Positions 13,934-21,818 of a stretch of 21,872 nt of DNA are shown here, in pieces (within the stretch, counting starts at the first letter, position 1; each line of letters starts with the position of its first letter). The position numbers were made by a program, and so were the translations under genes. This DNA comes from an uncultured Clostridia bacterium (GTDB lineage: Bacteria; Bacillota; Clostridia; Oscillospirales; Acutalibacteraceae): assembly GCA_937920235.1 (NCBI GenBank), contig CALGUK010000018.1:1-21872 (forward strand), written 5' to 3'. The notes beneath the pieces are model-generated. The model made no database searches. It had not been told where the DNA came from and worked only from the letters and a program-made list of their open reading frames with translations.

Positions 13934-13943
13934 AAGGCGACAT

Positions 13944-13960
13944 ACATACCAAAAGTATGA
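13944..13960. promoter_or_regulatory. TetR-type operator 2
   Basis: ACATACCAAAAGTATGA matches operators 1 and 3 with one mismatch at the last base. It lies 66 bp upstream of operator 3, in the transporter promoter region. Confidence 0.65.
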
Positions 13961-14009
13961 ATGCAAGTAAAAAATAAGCCGCACCTGCGGCAATATATTT
14001 TACCAATTT

Positions 14010-14026
14010 ACATACCAAGAGTATGT
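14010..14026. promoter_or_regulatory. TetR-type operator 3
   Basis: ACATACCAAGAGTATGT, a perfect ACATAC-N5-GTATGT dyad, extendable to TTACATAC/GTATGTAA (14008-14028). It sits directly before the AAAGGAG ribosome binding site of the transporter gene. Confidence 0.75.
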
Positions 14027-14044
14027 AACGAAAGGAGTTGCACA

Positions 14045-15451
14045 ATGAAAACAAAATTGCAAAATGAAAAAACACGCTATTTTTTAGGTCTGTCAGGGCA
14101 GAACATACTATATGCCCTTGTGTCATCTTGCTTTGCCTACTACCTTCAATTCACCATTCTTATCCCTGCCTTTTGGCTCGGAATCATACTCAGTACAGCA
14201 AAAATATTCGATGCTGTTAAAGACCCGTTTATAGGAGCATTCATCAACAAAAGCAGATGGCCGTTAGCGAAATATCTGCGACATTTACCTCTGCCGACAG
14301 CAATAATAACGGTTCTTTGCTTTGTGATGAAGATTTATTCTGACAGCAACAGCACGCTTGGAAATGTAACAATCGTTATATATAGCTTTGCAATATTTAT
14401 CCTTTGGGAGATTATGTTTTCATTTGGTGACATACCTATGATAAGTTATCCCAATGTACTGTGTGCAGATGAAAGAGAACGCACAAATCTTCTTTCATTG
14501 CGACCTATCGGTGCGATGGTATGCAGCATTTGTTGTTTGATTGTTCAGCCACTTGCTTTTGCAGTTTCGGGAGCTCTTGGCGGAACACAGACAGATGAAC
14601 GAAATGCCTTTTTCATCATTGCTCTTGCTTTCTCAATCGTTGGATATATTCTTTATCAGTTAACCGTATCAAAACAACGATTACAACATACCGAAAATAG
14701 AAGCAACGAAACAAAGCAACAGTACAAATATATTCTCACTAATCCGCTTTTAAAGAAAATCATTATGTCAGGATTACTCTCCTCAATGAGTGCTTTGCAG
14801 GGTGTGGTACTATCAGCATTGGTTGCTTTTTACTTCTCAAGCAAAAATTCAGGACTTACTTTTCTTTATACATTTTTGCTTGGTACAGGTAGCTTTGTCG
14901 GTTTAATGCTGTCAACTTTCCTCGTGCCTATACTATCAAGAAAACTCGGCAATGTAAAAGCTTATGTCTTATGCAACCTTGCATCCATACTGCCGAATAT
15001 AATGATTTTTGTATTGTATCTCGGCAACAAAACAACAATGAACACTTTTACAAACTTTGCGATTATGTTCATACTTTCACTTATTTCCGGCAGCTTCCTG
15101 AGTCTTGCTTCAAATATCCGTACTCTGCTTATTGATGATGCAGTAGAGTTAGAATACAAACTATCAGGCACAAAGCCGACAGCATTGTTCTTCTCTTTTC
15201 AAACGGCAATCATTAAAATTCAAAGCGGTGTATCTTCATTGATTTCAAGTGCAGGATATATGATAATAGGTTTCACAAGTGCCGAAACGGCAAAACTGAA
15301 TGAGTATATTGCTAACGGATTTATCGCAAGAGAAAGTTCTGAATATACAGCTCTGTTTACAATGCTGTTTTTCCTGTTCAGTATTTTGCCTGCGATAAGT
15401 TCATTGTTGGCGGTTGTACCGTTTATGAAGGGGTTAAAAAAGAAGCTTTAA
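14045..15451 (+). CDS. GPH/MelB-type MFS transporter
   Basis: 468 aa integral membrane protein with about 12 hydrophobic segments. The signature FDAVKDPFIGAFINKSRW (cytoplasmic loop after the second membrane helix) and DERERTNLLSLRPIGAM are typical of the glycoside-pentoside-hexuronide:cation symporters (MelB-like branch of the MFS). Members usually import sugars with Na+ or H+; some cluster with regulators and may act on other compounds. ATG 14045 is preferred over an in-frame ATG at 13961, because AAAGGAG lies 7 nt before it and the upstream ATG falls next to operators 2-3. Controlled, most likely, by the upstream TetR. Its stop is 8 nt from the stop of the convergent LytTR gene, with no clear terminator between them. 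Confidence 0.85.
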   Translation: MKTKLQNEKTRYFLGLSGQNILYALVSSCFAYYLQFTILIPAFWLGIILSTAKIFDAVKDPFIGAFINKSRWPLAKYLRHLPLPTAIITVLCFVMKIYSDSNSTLGNVTIVIYSFAIFILWEIMFSFGDIPMISYPNVLCADERERTNLLSLRPIGAMVCSICCLIVQPLAFAVSGALGGTQTDERNAFFIIALAFSIVGYILYQLTVSKQRLQHTENRSNETKQQYKYILTNPLLKKIIMSGLLSSMSALQGVVLSALVAFYFSSKNSGLTFLYTFLLGTGSFVGLMLSTFLVPILSRKLGNVKAYVLCNLASILPNIMIFVLYLGNKTTMNTFTNFAIMFILSLISGSFLSLASNIRTLLIDDAVELEYKLSGTKPTALFFSFQTAIIKIQSGVSSLISSAGYMIIGFTSAETAKLNEYIANGFIARESSEYTALFTMLFFLFSILPAISSLLAVVPFMKGLKKKL

Positions 15452-15459
15452 AGATATAG

Positions 15460-15960
15460 TTATCCTTTGAAATTCTTGAAAGTTTCCTTAAACGCACGGA
15501 TTTTTCTTGATGAAGTATAGACCTTATACTCATCCTTGTTATATCCGAGCGTAACAAGTTCCTTTGTTACCTCTTCTACGTAATTCAGGTTAACTATGTA
15601 GCTGTAATGTGGTTGAGCAAATGTTCTTTTATCAAGCACAATTTTCCAATGGTCTAAATGATAATTCGTTTCAATTCTTCTGTCATCGGTTAAGTAAAGC
15701 ACGGATTTTCTTTTCTCAATAGCAATATAAATAATCTCATTTGGATAAACTCTATAAACATCTTTATTGCTTGCCGAAACAATAATAGAAGAACCGCAAA
15801 AAGACTCTTTGCAGTCCTTATTTCCAAAACTAATGCATATTTTATCAGAATTGCCATCATCAACAAGGTTATACGAAATCCCTTTGTTATCTAGAAAATC
15901 TATAATATTGGATTTTATCTTATTTATTTCTGTTGTATTGCTATCTATAATTAAATTCAC
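15460..15960 (-). CDS. LytTR-domain DNA-binding protein
   Basis: 166 aa. The C-terminal ~100 residues are a LytTR domain: DVYRVYPNEIIYIAIEKRKSVLYL, RRIETNYHLDHWKIVL, FAQPHYSYIVNLNYVEEV, KVYTSSRKIRAFKETF. Such domains bind direct repeats upstream of target promoters. The N-terminal ~65 residues are a short, unassigned alpha/beta segment, with no response-regulator receiver domain, so this is a stand-alone LytTR protein. It starts at GTG 15960, preceded 8 nt upstream by AGGA. In many Clostridia such genes sit next to a DUF3021 membrane protein; none is seen here. Target genes unknown. Confidence 0.9.
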   Translation of the reverse strand: MNLIIDSNTTEINKIKSNIIDFLDNKGISYNLVDDGNSDKICISFGNKDCKESFCGSSIIVSASNKDVYRVYPNEIIYIAIEKRKSVLYLTDDRRIETNYHLDHWKIVLDKRTFAQPHYSYIVNLNYVEEVTKELVTLGYNKDEYKVYTSSRKIRAFKETFKNFKG

Positions 15961-16061
15961 GAAATCATTCCTAACCCCATATAATACGACAGTCTTACTA
16001 TATAAATCGTTATAAAATGACTTTTTGTGACAATTTATTTTCTTTTTTTGTATTTTGAATC

Positions 16062-16099
16062 AACCCCGTTGAAACAGTCAAACTGCTTCTGACGGGGTT
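16062..16099 (-). terminator. Hairpin after pyrF
   Basis: AACCCCGT (16062-16069) pairs with ACGGGGTT (16092-16099); an inner GAAACAG/CTGCTTC stem extends it. The minus strand lacks a strong T-run after it, so termination may be weak. Confidence 0.55.
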
Positions 16100-16111
16100 C
16101 AAATATGCTTA

Positions 16112-17068
16112 TCAATAACACATTTTAGGAAAATTCTTTTTAAGTGTACTGTATATATCCTTCTGCATCTCAATAACGGCAATTTTTACACTACTCAAAT
16201 ATTCTACTTTTGTGCAGACGTTTCGTTCTTTTTCGCTCATGTGTGTATACAAAATTCCTCTTGATGAATTTATAATTGCCCCAAGACCGTCAAGATTAAA
16301 GCAAGGCAATATATCTTTTGCTCCACCACCTTGCACACCGTAACCGGGAACAAGGAAATAGCTCTTTGGCATTATTTTTCTGAGTGCAACTGCTTCTTCG
16401 GGATATGTAGCACCAACAACAGCACCGATTGAAGAATAACCGTATTTACCGACAAAAGATTCGGATTGTTCTACAACATACTTTGCTATGCTCTGACTAA
16501 TGCTAATGCCATCTTTAGTGATAACATCTTGTATTTCTCCTGAACTTGTATTTGATGTTTTGACTAATACAAAGATACCTTTATTGTTTTTCTTGCAAAC
16601 ATCAATAAACGGATTAAGACTCTCACTACCTAAAAACGGTGTTACTGTCAAGAAATCAACATCAAATGTTGACGTATATGAACCATCTAGAGTTTCAACA
16701 ACACCAAGATGACCGTCAGCATAGGCTTTTGCCGTATTCCCTATGTCATTCCGTTTTGCATCTTCAATTACAACAAGCCCTTTTGATTTTGCATAAGCAA
16801 CAGTTTTTTCAAATGCTACAACACCATAAGAACCATATTTTTCATAGAAAGCCATTTGCGGTTTTACAGCAGGTACAAATTCTGCGACCGTATCAATTAT
16901 GTCACAGTTAAACTTATATATTACTTCTGCAACAGCAGACAAAGGATTTATGTTGTCGTTATTTATTTTATAACAATCAGGAATTTTACTGATGTCAGAG
17001 TCAAGACCGACTACTGTTGGATTTTTTGTTTCTATTGTTTTTTCAATCAGTTTATCAACAATATCCAT
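16112..17068 (-). CDS. pyrF: Orotidine 5'-phosphate decarboxylase (type 2)
   Basis: 318 aa, the length of type-2 PyrF (about 300, longer than the ~230 aa type 1). It removes CO2 from OMP to give UMP, the last step of de novo pyrimidine synthesis. Seen: VVGLDSD near the N-terminus, PAVKPQMAFYE, the catalytic IEDAKRNDIGNTA (Asp103, Lys105, Asp108), FLTVTPFLG, and the phosphate-binding LVPGYGVQGGG. The start follows AAGGGG by 9 nt and comes 3 nt after the upstream XRE-OPRT fusion, so the two genes are co-transcribed. No other pyr genes are present in the window, so this is a split-off or accessory copy. Confidence 0.95.
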   Translation of the reverse strand: MDIVDKLIEKTIETKNPTVVGLDSDISKIPDCYKINNDNINPLSAVAEVIYKFNCDIIDTVAEFVPAVKPQMAFYEKYGSYGVVAFEKTVAYAKSKGLVVIEDAKRNDIGNTAKAYADGHLGVVETLDGSYTSTFDVDFLTVTPFLGSESLNPFIDVCKKNNKGIFVLVKTSNTSSGEIQDVITKDGISISQSIAKYVVEQSESFVGKYGYSSIGAVVGATYPEEAVALRKIMPKSYFLVPGYGVQGGGAKDILPCFNLDGLGAIINSSRGILYTHMSEKERNVCTKVEYLSSVKIAVIEMQKDIYSTLKKNFPKMCY

Positions 17069-17071
17069 AAA

Positions 17072-17899
17072 TTATAACCCCTTGTAGCAATCTCTGTACT
17101 CTTTGAGTTTTTCGGTGTAGTCACCTGCAGAAATAACACAATTATCAACTGCCTTAATTATATCGTCAAGATTAACAATAGGATGAATTTTTACTCCATA
17201 CTGTTTTTCAATTTCGTGTTTAGCAGAGAATGATGAATGTTCATCTTGTTCCATTCTGTCAACACAAACAACAATGTCAGACGGATATTTACCTATTTGA
17301 GATTTTATGTTGTCAAGAGATGAACGCAAGGTTTTACCTGATGTGAATGCATCTGTAATAAGCGTTATATTCTTGGACTCAAAAGCCTCATTTTCAATAT
17401 TGAAATCTACACAATGCGATGTATCTATACCGTACTTGTTAAATAAAGTCATACTTGTTGCAATTACAAGAGGTATTTCGCGATTATCAATACCCACAAG
17501 GCAATTGCTGTCTATGTTATGTTCTCGGATACACTCAGCATAAAATTCTCCGAGCTTTGATATCTGACTACCCGTAAGATTGTATCCGCTATGAATTAAA
17601 TAAGGCGATTTTCTGCCACTTTTCAATGTGAATTCACAAAATCTCAACATTCCGTTATTCATCATAAAGCGTATAAATCTTTCTTTATAATTTAATGCAT
17701 CAAGGCGGTAATTAAACAATTCATCCATTGTGATACCGAAATATCTTGCTATCACAGGTAATACTGAAATATCTGGTACAGATAAATGGTTTTCCCATTT
17801 GCTCACTGATTGAGAAGAAACAGACAACGCATCAGCCAACTGTGACTGTGTAATATTCTTGTTTTTTCGTAAAGAACGAATTTTATCACCGATTAACAT
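17072..17899 (-). CDS. XRE helix-turn-helix / orotate phosphoribosyltransferase-like fusion
   Basis: 275 aa. Residues 3-63 are an XRE HTH: IRSLRKNKNITQSQLADALSV, SVSKWEN. Residues 80-250 align to orotate phosphoribosyltransferase: LKSGRKSPYLIHSG, VGIDNREIPLVIA, PRPP loop ITLITDAFTSGKT (179-190), VVCVDRMEQ. OPRT makes OMP from orotate and PRPP. But the catalytic flexible-loop motif R-K-E-x-K-x-H-G, present in PyrE enzymes, is replaced by HCVDFNIENEAF (162-173). So the PRPP pocket seems kept while catalysis is doubtful: this may be a sensor of PRPP, orotate or OMP that controls its own operon with pyrF. Strong ribosome binding site AAAGGAGG and a consensus promoter precede it. Confidence 0.9.
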   Translation of the reverse strand: MLIGDKIRSLRKNKNITQSQLADALSVSSQSVSKWENHLSVPDISVLPVIARYFGITMDELFNYRLDALNYKERFIRFMMNNGMLRFCEFTLKSGRKSPYLIHSGYNLTGSQISKLGEFYAECIREHNIDSNCLVGIDNREIPLVIATSMTLFNKYGIDTSHCVDFNIENEAFESKNITLITDAFTSGKTLRSSLDNIKSQIGKYPSDIVVCVDRMEQDEHSSFSAKHEIEKQYGVKIHPIVNLDDIIKAVDNCVISAGDYTEKLKEYRDCYKGL

Positions 17900-17930
17900 C
17901 TCACAACCTCCTTTGTTGCTTGTTGAAAAT

Positions 17931-17958
17931 ATTATATCATATTTTTAACTGCTTTCAA
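17931..17958 (-). promoter_or_regulatory. Promoter of the XRE-OPRT/pyrF operon
   Basis: Minus strand: -35 TTGAAA (17958-17953), 16-nt spacer, -10 TATAAT (17936-17931), about 30 nt ahead of the ATG at 17899. Confidence 0.75.
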
Positions 17959-17999
17959 TGTATCAAACGGAGAGTTTTACACAACTGTTAGGATATATT

Positions 18000-18028
18000 G
18001 GAAAAAGGTGTACCCGAAGATACACCTT
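18000..18028 (-). terminator. Terminator after tnpV
   Basis: On the minus strand AAGGTGTA, loop TCTTCGGG, TACACCTT is followed by TTTCC. It begins 7 nt after the tnpV stop codon. Confidence 0.75.
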
Positions 18029-18034
18029 AAAATT

Positions 18035-18400
18035 TCATACATATATCAATTCGTTATTTACAATTTCTCTTGCCCTTGCTTCAATATTGCTCATCTTCTG
18101 CACCCACGACATCTGATTTTCAGCTTTGAGTTGCTCTGTTACTCCTTCAGCATTTTTCATCTGTTCTATAAGAGTATCAAACATATCAAGAGCCTGATTT
18201 TCCACCTCAGCACAGTGCTGATACAGCTTGCCTTGAATAAGAAGTGTGCTAAAAAGTGCCTTCTTATGCTTTTCAAGATAATCCTTGTGCATCATACCCC
18301 ATTTGCCGAGTGTAACATTTGTTCCTTCCGGTGGTAAAATAAGGTTAGGAATAAAATAGTCACCAACACGACGATATTGAATTTTGTTTTTGTTTGACAT
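18035..18400 (-). CDS. tnpV: TnpV family transposon-encoded protein
   Basis: 121 aa. Matches TnpV proteins of Tn4451-type and related Clostridia elements: YRRVGDYFIPNLILPPEG, LGKWGMMHKDYLEKHKKALFSTLLIQGKLYQH, then a helical segment with EGVTEQLKAENQMSWVQKM ending in ELIYV. Its biochemical role is unknown. ATG 18400 has GGAGG 8 nt upstream, but that site lies inside a long hairpin (18406-18451), so translation may be restrained. No large serine recombinase (TnpX) or other transposase is nearby, so this looks like a leftover or stand-alone gene. Confidence 0.88.
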   Translation of the reverse strand: MSNKNKIQYRRVGDYFIPNLILPPEGTNVTLGKWGMMHKDYLEKHKKALFSTLLIQGKLYQHCAEVENQALDMFDTLIEQMKNAEGVTEQLKAENQMSWVQKMSNIEARAREIVNNELIYV

Positions 18401-18405
18401 AAAAT

Positions 18406-18451
18406 AGCCTCCTTTAATTTTGTAACTTAATTGTACAAATTAAGGGAGGCT
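18406..18451 (-). promoter_or_regulatory. Hairpin enclosing the tnpV ribosome binding site
   Basis: On the minus strand the arm AGCCTCCCTTAATTTGTAC (18451-18433) is complementary, with few mismatches, to TTACAAAATTAAAGGAGGCT (18425-18406), which holds the GGAGG of tnpV. In the RNA the Shine-Dalgarno would be base-paired. An inner CTTAATT/AATTAAG pair gives an alternative fold. Confidence 0.6.
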
Positions 18452-18487
18452 TTGTCGAATGTGCGGATTATAAAATGATGTGAATAG

Positions 18488-18528
18488 GTCGAAAAACAAG
18501 CATTTTTGTCGAAAAATTGAGCGTTTTT
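18488..18528. repeat. Two tandem imperfect 20/21-bp repeats
   Basis: GTCGAAAAACAAGCATTTTT (18488-18507) is followed directly by GTCGAAAAATTGAGCGTTTTT (18508-18528). A third GTCGAA is at 18454. They lie between tnpV and hamA and may be protein-binding repeats or a remnant of an element end. The rest of 18529-18692 holds the 12-bp palindrome AACTATATAGTT (18557-18568) and very AT-rich sequence. Confidence 0.5.
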
Positions 18529-18692
18529 GTAAGGTGTATTGTAGTAGAAGATTATAAACTATATAGTTATTATGTATAAGTATATATTATTTTTGAGCGT
18601 TGATGATTTTTAAGTATTTATTTAAAAATAGAATTTATGCTAATAAAAAATGGGTTGAAAAATTATTATATATTTTTATTTTGGAGGAAGGT

Positions 18693-19616
18693 ATGCTTAT
18701 GATAAAAACTGAAGATTTCAAAAATTTTACTGTATATCATGAAGATGATTCTTATCAATTCTGCTATATAACAATAAAGGATGAAACTTTCTTTACAGAT
18801 TTTGCTTCATACATTTTAGATTTTGATATGATCAAAAAGCATGCTGCAATTAATTTAGATGTAAATATTGAACTAACACTGCGTGATTATAATGAAATAC
18901 TTAATAGATTAATTTCTTTTGCTGACTTTGAAAAGATTTATAATGCCGCCGATTTTGATGATGCAATAATAGAGATATTGAACCAAGAGTATATACATGA
19001 AGAATCAGATCTTAGAAAAGACAAATGGGGAAGAATTGGAGAATACATATTTAATATTCTGTTAGATTCTTTTTTTAATCTAGATTGTATAATAAGAAAA
19101 TTTGCTTTAAATACTTCTAGAAATATGCCTGTATATGGTATTGATACTGTTCATTGTTCATTAGAAGATAAAACCTTTTATTTCGGCGAGTCAAAAATGG
19201 TTGACTCTATAGATAATGGCATTAATTTAATCATTAAATCACTTGAGAATTATGAAGCACAAATCAGTGCGGAGTATTATACAATAAAGAATAATAATTT
19301 CACTAGAAGTGATAAATTTATGTCCTTGTTTGAAGAAAGTTTAAATCGCTGTTTGACTTTCAGTGAATTGATAAGTTATGCATCTATAAATACTATCGGT
19401 ATTCCGATTTTTATTTCTCACGGTGGCGCATACGATACAGCTAATATTTTTAATAAAATGAAAAAAATCCCAAGTAAAAAAATCTTTGATTTAGATACAA
19501 AATACTTTTTTATATCTGTACCAGTTTTAAACAAAGAAAGATTCAGAACGTCTTTTTTAGAAGTGTTAAATAAAAAAATTGAGGAATGTAAAACATGTAT
19601 AAGAGAAACAGTTTGA
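18693..19616 (+). CDS. hamA: Hachiman defence nuclease HamA (DUF1837)
   Basis: 307 aa. HamA is the effector of Hachiman anti-phage defence, a DNA-degrading nuclease held in check by the HamB helicase. Seen: the DUF1837 core DKWGRIGEYIFNILL (Glu117), PVYGIDTVH (Asp151) and FYFGESKM (Glu166-x-Lys168), which together fit a PD-(D/E)xK-type site. ATG 18693 (MLMIKTED) is chosen because GGAGG is 5 nt upstream; the frame is open back to 18600, but without a ribosome binding site. A second in-frame ATG at 18699 is also possible. The stop lies 22 nt inside hamB. Low GC, unlike the transfer genes to the left. Confidence 0.9.
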   Translation: MLMIKTEDFKNFTVYHEDDSYQFCYITIKDETFFTDFASYILDFDMIKKHAAINLDVNIELTLRDYNEILNRLISFADFEKIYNAADFDDAIIEILNQEYIHEESDLRKDKWGRIGEYIFNILLDSFFNLDCIIRKFALNTSRNMPVYGIDTVHCSLEDKTFYFGESKMVDSIDNGINLIIKSLENYEAQISAEYYTIKNNNFTRSDKFMSLFEESLNRCLTFSELISYASINTIGIPIFISHGGAYDTANIFNKMKKIPSKKIFDLDTKYFFISVPVLNKERFRTSFLEVLNKKIEECKTCIRETV

Positions 19617-21685
19617 TTGAAATGCGAAAAGAAGCAGTAAAAGCTCTGTCAACTTCTGAAAATCCGCAAAAATATATTAAAGAAAATGCGGAAACTCTGT
19701 TTGGATTAGATTTAACAATGTACACTAAGAATTATACACTGAACTCATTGTTTTATAATGCAATATCTGCTTCAAAATTAGATGAAAATATATCATTACA
19801 TCCTGATCAATACAAAGTATTAAATCTATTAGAAAATACGTCTGGTGTAATTTTAAGTGCTCCTACAAGCTTTGGAAAGACCTTTGTTGTGTTCGAGTAT
19901 ATTGCAAGACACTTGCCGAAGACAGTATTCTTAGTTGTTCCAACATTAGCGTTAATTGATGAGTATAAACGAAAAATAATACGAAAATACAAGAATAAGT
20001 TTTCAGCATATAAGATTTTTACTACAATAAACAACGAAACTGATTATTCTGATTATGAATACAAAATGTTTATTGTTACACATGATAGAGTTTTAGAGGA
20101 GGCTACCTTTGAACAAATAGAAAATATAGATTTTTTGGTAGTCGATGAAGTATATAAACTTGATAGAAAAGGAACAGATGATAGAAAACTGATATTGAAT
20201 TTTGCTTATTATTACTTAGTTCGAAAAAGCGAAAAGCATATATTACTTGCTCCGTTTATTTCTAATATAGATAACATTGATCAATTAGAGAAGCATCCTG
20301 AATTGTTCGTTTCAAAGTTTTCTCCGGTTGTGAATGAAGTTGTTGAATGCGACATTTTCGTTAATACTCCTGAAGCACGCTTTAAAGAAGCAGTTAGAAT
20401 TCTTAATAAAATATCTGATGAAGAAAGAACATTAGTATATTTTGCAAATGCATCTGACATCCCTAAATTTGTAAATAAATTGAATGAAAATGAATTTGAT
20501 GTGTATTCCGCAGGGGAACAAGTTGTAACATTTATAAATTGGTTAAGTGAAGAAATACATCCTGAGTGGTATGTAGTTAAAGCAATGAATAAAGGTTATC
20601 TTGTTCATAGTGGTGATCTCCAACTCGGAATAAGAAATATGGAGTTAGATATTTTTGAGCAAGATGAAGAACCTTTTAATACGATGCTATGTACATCAAC
20701 ATTGTTAGAAGGAGTAAATACTTCTACAGAAAACATAATTATTACCAAACCAGCGAGATCATATACGAGTATCTCTTCTAATGATTTTGAAGCATTTGAT
20801 TTTTTCAATTTGGTTGGACGGTCAGGAAGATTATTTAAAACAAATTTAGGAACAGCATATTACATTAAAGCACCAAATGATAAATCCTATATTATTGAAG
20901 ATGCAGTTAAAAGCATAGAATTTGAAATCACATCTGAAAATATTGATGTAAAAATACAAAAAAACACGTGTACAGATGAAGAGTATTTGAAATTTTTAAG
21001 AGTTTTAAACTGTTCTCAAGAAGAATATCTTAGTGTAATAGGATACTCATCATTTTTTAAAGTGAAGAAATTGCATCTCAGTTATTCTTCTAGAAAAGAG
21101 AAACTGCTACATAGTATAGATGCTTTAATTACTAACCCAAAACATACATCTAGAGCAAGCGTAATTTATCAGTTGCTTCTTATATTTGGCGATAAAAATG
21201 TTGAGTATGATAGATATCTCAATTATAGAGCAAACATTATAAATCTTCTTATTAATAAAAATCGATTAAGTATTAAAAAAATTGTTGACGATACGTTAAA
21301 GAATAAGGGCAATTTCAACAGAACTCTAGACCAAGTTATATCTGATGTTATGAAAACAAAAAACTCTTATATAGAGTATGATTTTTCAAAATGTCTTAAT
21401 ATAATTCTGTTTTTCATGAAACAAGAAAATATTGATCATAAATACATATCGTATATCGTTGATAATATTCTAAACAATATCAACTACTTATATTATAAGA
21501 ATGAACCTATAAAAAGAATTTTGAAAGAATCTGGAATTTACGATCGTGATATAGATACTGTATATGACTATGTTAAACATTGCAGCGAAGATGTAACTGA
21601 AATTCGTGAAGTTTTAAAACAAGAATATAACAAATATAAAGACAGCATTTCATTTTTATCAAGATATTCTATAAACAGAATGTAA
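19595..21685 (+). CDS. hamB: Hachiman defence helicase HamB
   Basis: 696 aa superfamily 2 helicase. HamB moves on DNA, senses damaged or free ends and releases HamA's nuclease activity. Seen: Walker A LSAPTSFGKT (residues 87-96), motif Ia VVPTLALIDEYKR, motif II VVDEVY (Asp184, Glu185; DEVY rather than DEAH), CTSTLLEGVNT (motif V-like) and FFNLVGRSGRLFK (motif VI, about 403-415). The C-terminal ~250 residues are helical without known motifs. ATG 19595 has GAGGAA 8 nt upstream and overlaps hamA by 22 nt, so the pair is translated together. A terminator follows 29 nt after the stop. Reading frame intact. Confidence 0.93.
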   Translation: MYKRNSLIEMRKEAVKALSTSENPQKYIKENAETLFGLDLTMYTKNYTLNSLFYNAISASKLDENISLHPDQYKVLNLLENTSGVILSAPTSFGKTFVVFEYIARHLPKTVFLVVPTLALIDEYKRKIIRKYKNKFSAYKIFTTINNETDYSDYEYKMFIVTHDRVLEEATFEQIENIDFLVVDEVYKLDRKGTDDRKLILNFAYYYLVRKSEKHILLAPFISNIDNIDQLEKHPELFVSKFSPVVNEVVECDIFVNTPEARFKEAVRILNKISDEERTLVYFANASDIPKFVNKLNENEFDVYSAGEQVVTFINWLSEEIHPEWYVVKAMNKGYLVHSGDLQLGIRNMELDIFEQDEEPFNTMLCTSTLLEGVNTSTENIIITKPARSYTSISSNDFEAFDFFNLVGRSGRLFKTNLGTAYYIKAPNDKSYIIEDAVKSIEFEITSENIDVKIQKNTCTDEEYLKFLRVLNCSQEEYLSVIGYSSFFKVKKLHLSYSSRKEKLLHSIDALITNPKHTSRASVIYQLLLIFGDKNVEYDRYLNYRANIINLLINKNRLSIKKIVDDTLKNKGNFNRTLDQVISDVMKTKNSYIEYDFSKCLNIILFFMKQENIDHKYISYIVDNILNNINYLYYKNEPIKRILKESGIYDRDIDTVYDYVKHCSEDVTEIREVLKQEYNKYKDSISFLSRYSINRM

Positions 21686-21714
21686 TACATTGATTATATT
21701 ATCGTACAACCAAT

Positions 21715-21743
21715 AAGAGCTCCGTATTTTGGAGCTCTTTCTA
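21715..21743 (+). terminator. Rho-independent terminator after hamB
   Basis: AAGAGCTCC (21715-21723), loop GTATTTT, GGAGCTCTT (21731-21739), then TTCT. It closes the hamAB operon. Confidence 0.88.
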
Positions 21744-21767
21744 TGTATGTAATTAAAACCAAATAAA

Positions 21768-21812
21768 AAATCCGAACCCATTTCCTATTTGGAAAATTTG
21801 GTTCGGATTTTT
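21768..21812 (-). terminator. Bidirectional terminator after tRNA-Leu
   Basis: AAATCCGAACC (21768-21778) pairs with GGTTCGGATTT (21800-21810), with an inner TTTCC/GGAAA stem. Runs of A before and T after make it work on both strands; on the minus strand it follows the tRNA 3' end directly. Confidence 0.82.
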
Positions 21813-21818
21813 CTGGTT

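Noticed and set aside
18008..18337. Plus-strand open frame opposite tnpV
   Set aside because: Hydrophobic, Phe/Ile-rich antisense shadow; the minus-strand frame matches TnpV.
18488..18528. Possible CRISPR repeats
   Set aside because: Only two contiguous imperfect copies without unique spacers and no cas genes.
21768..21812. Attachment site repeat
   Set aside because: The inverted repeat is a tRNA terminator. I saw no second copy of the tRNA 3' end in the window that would mark an integrated element.
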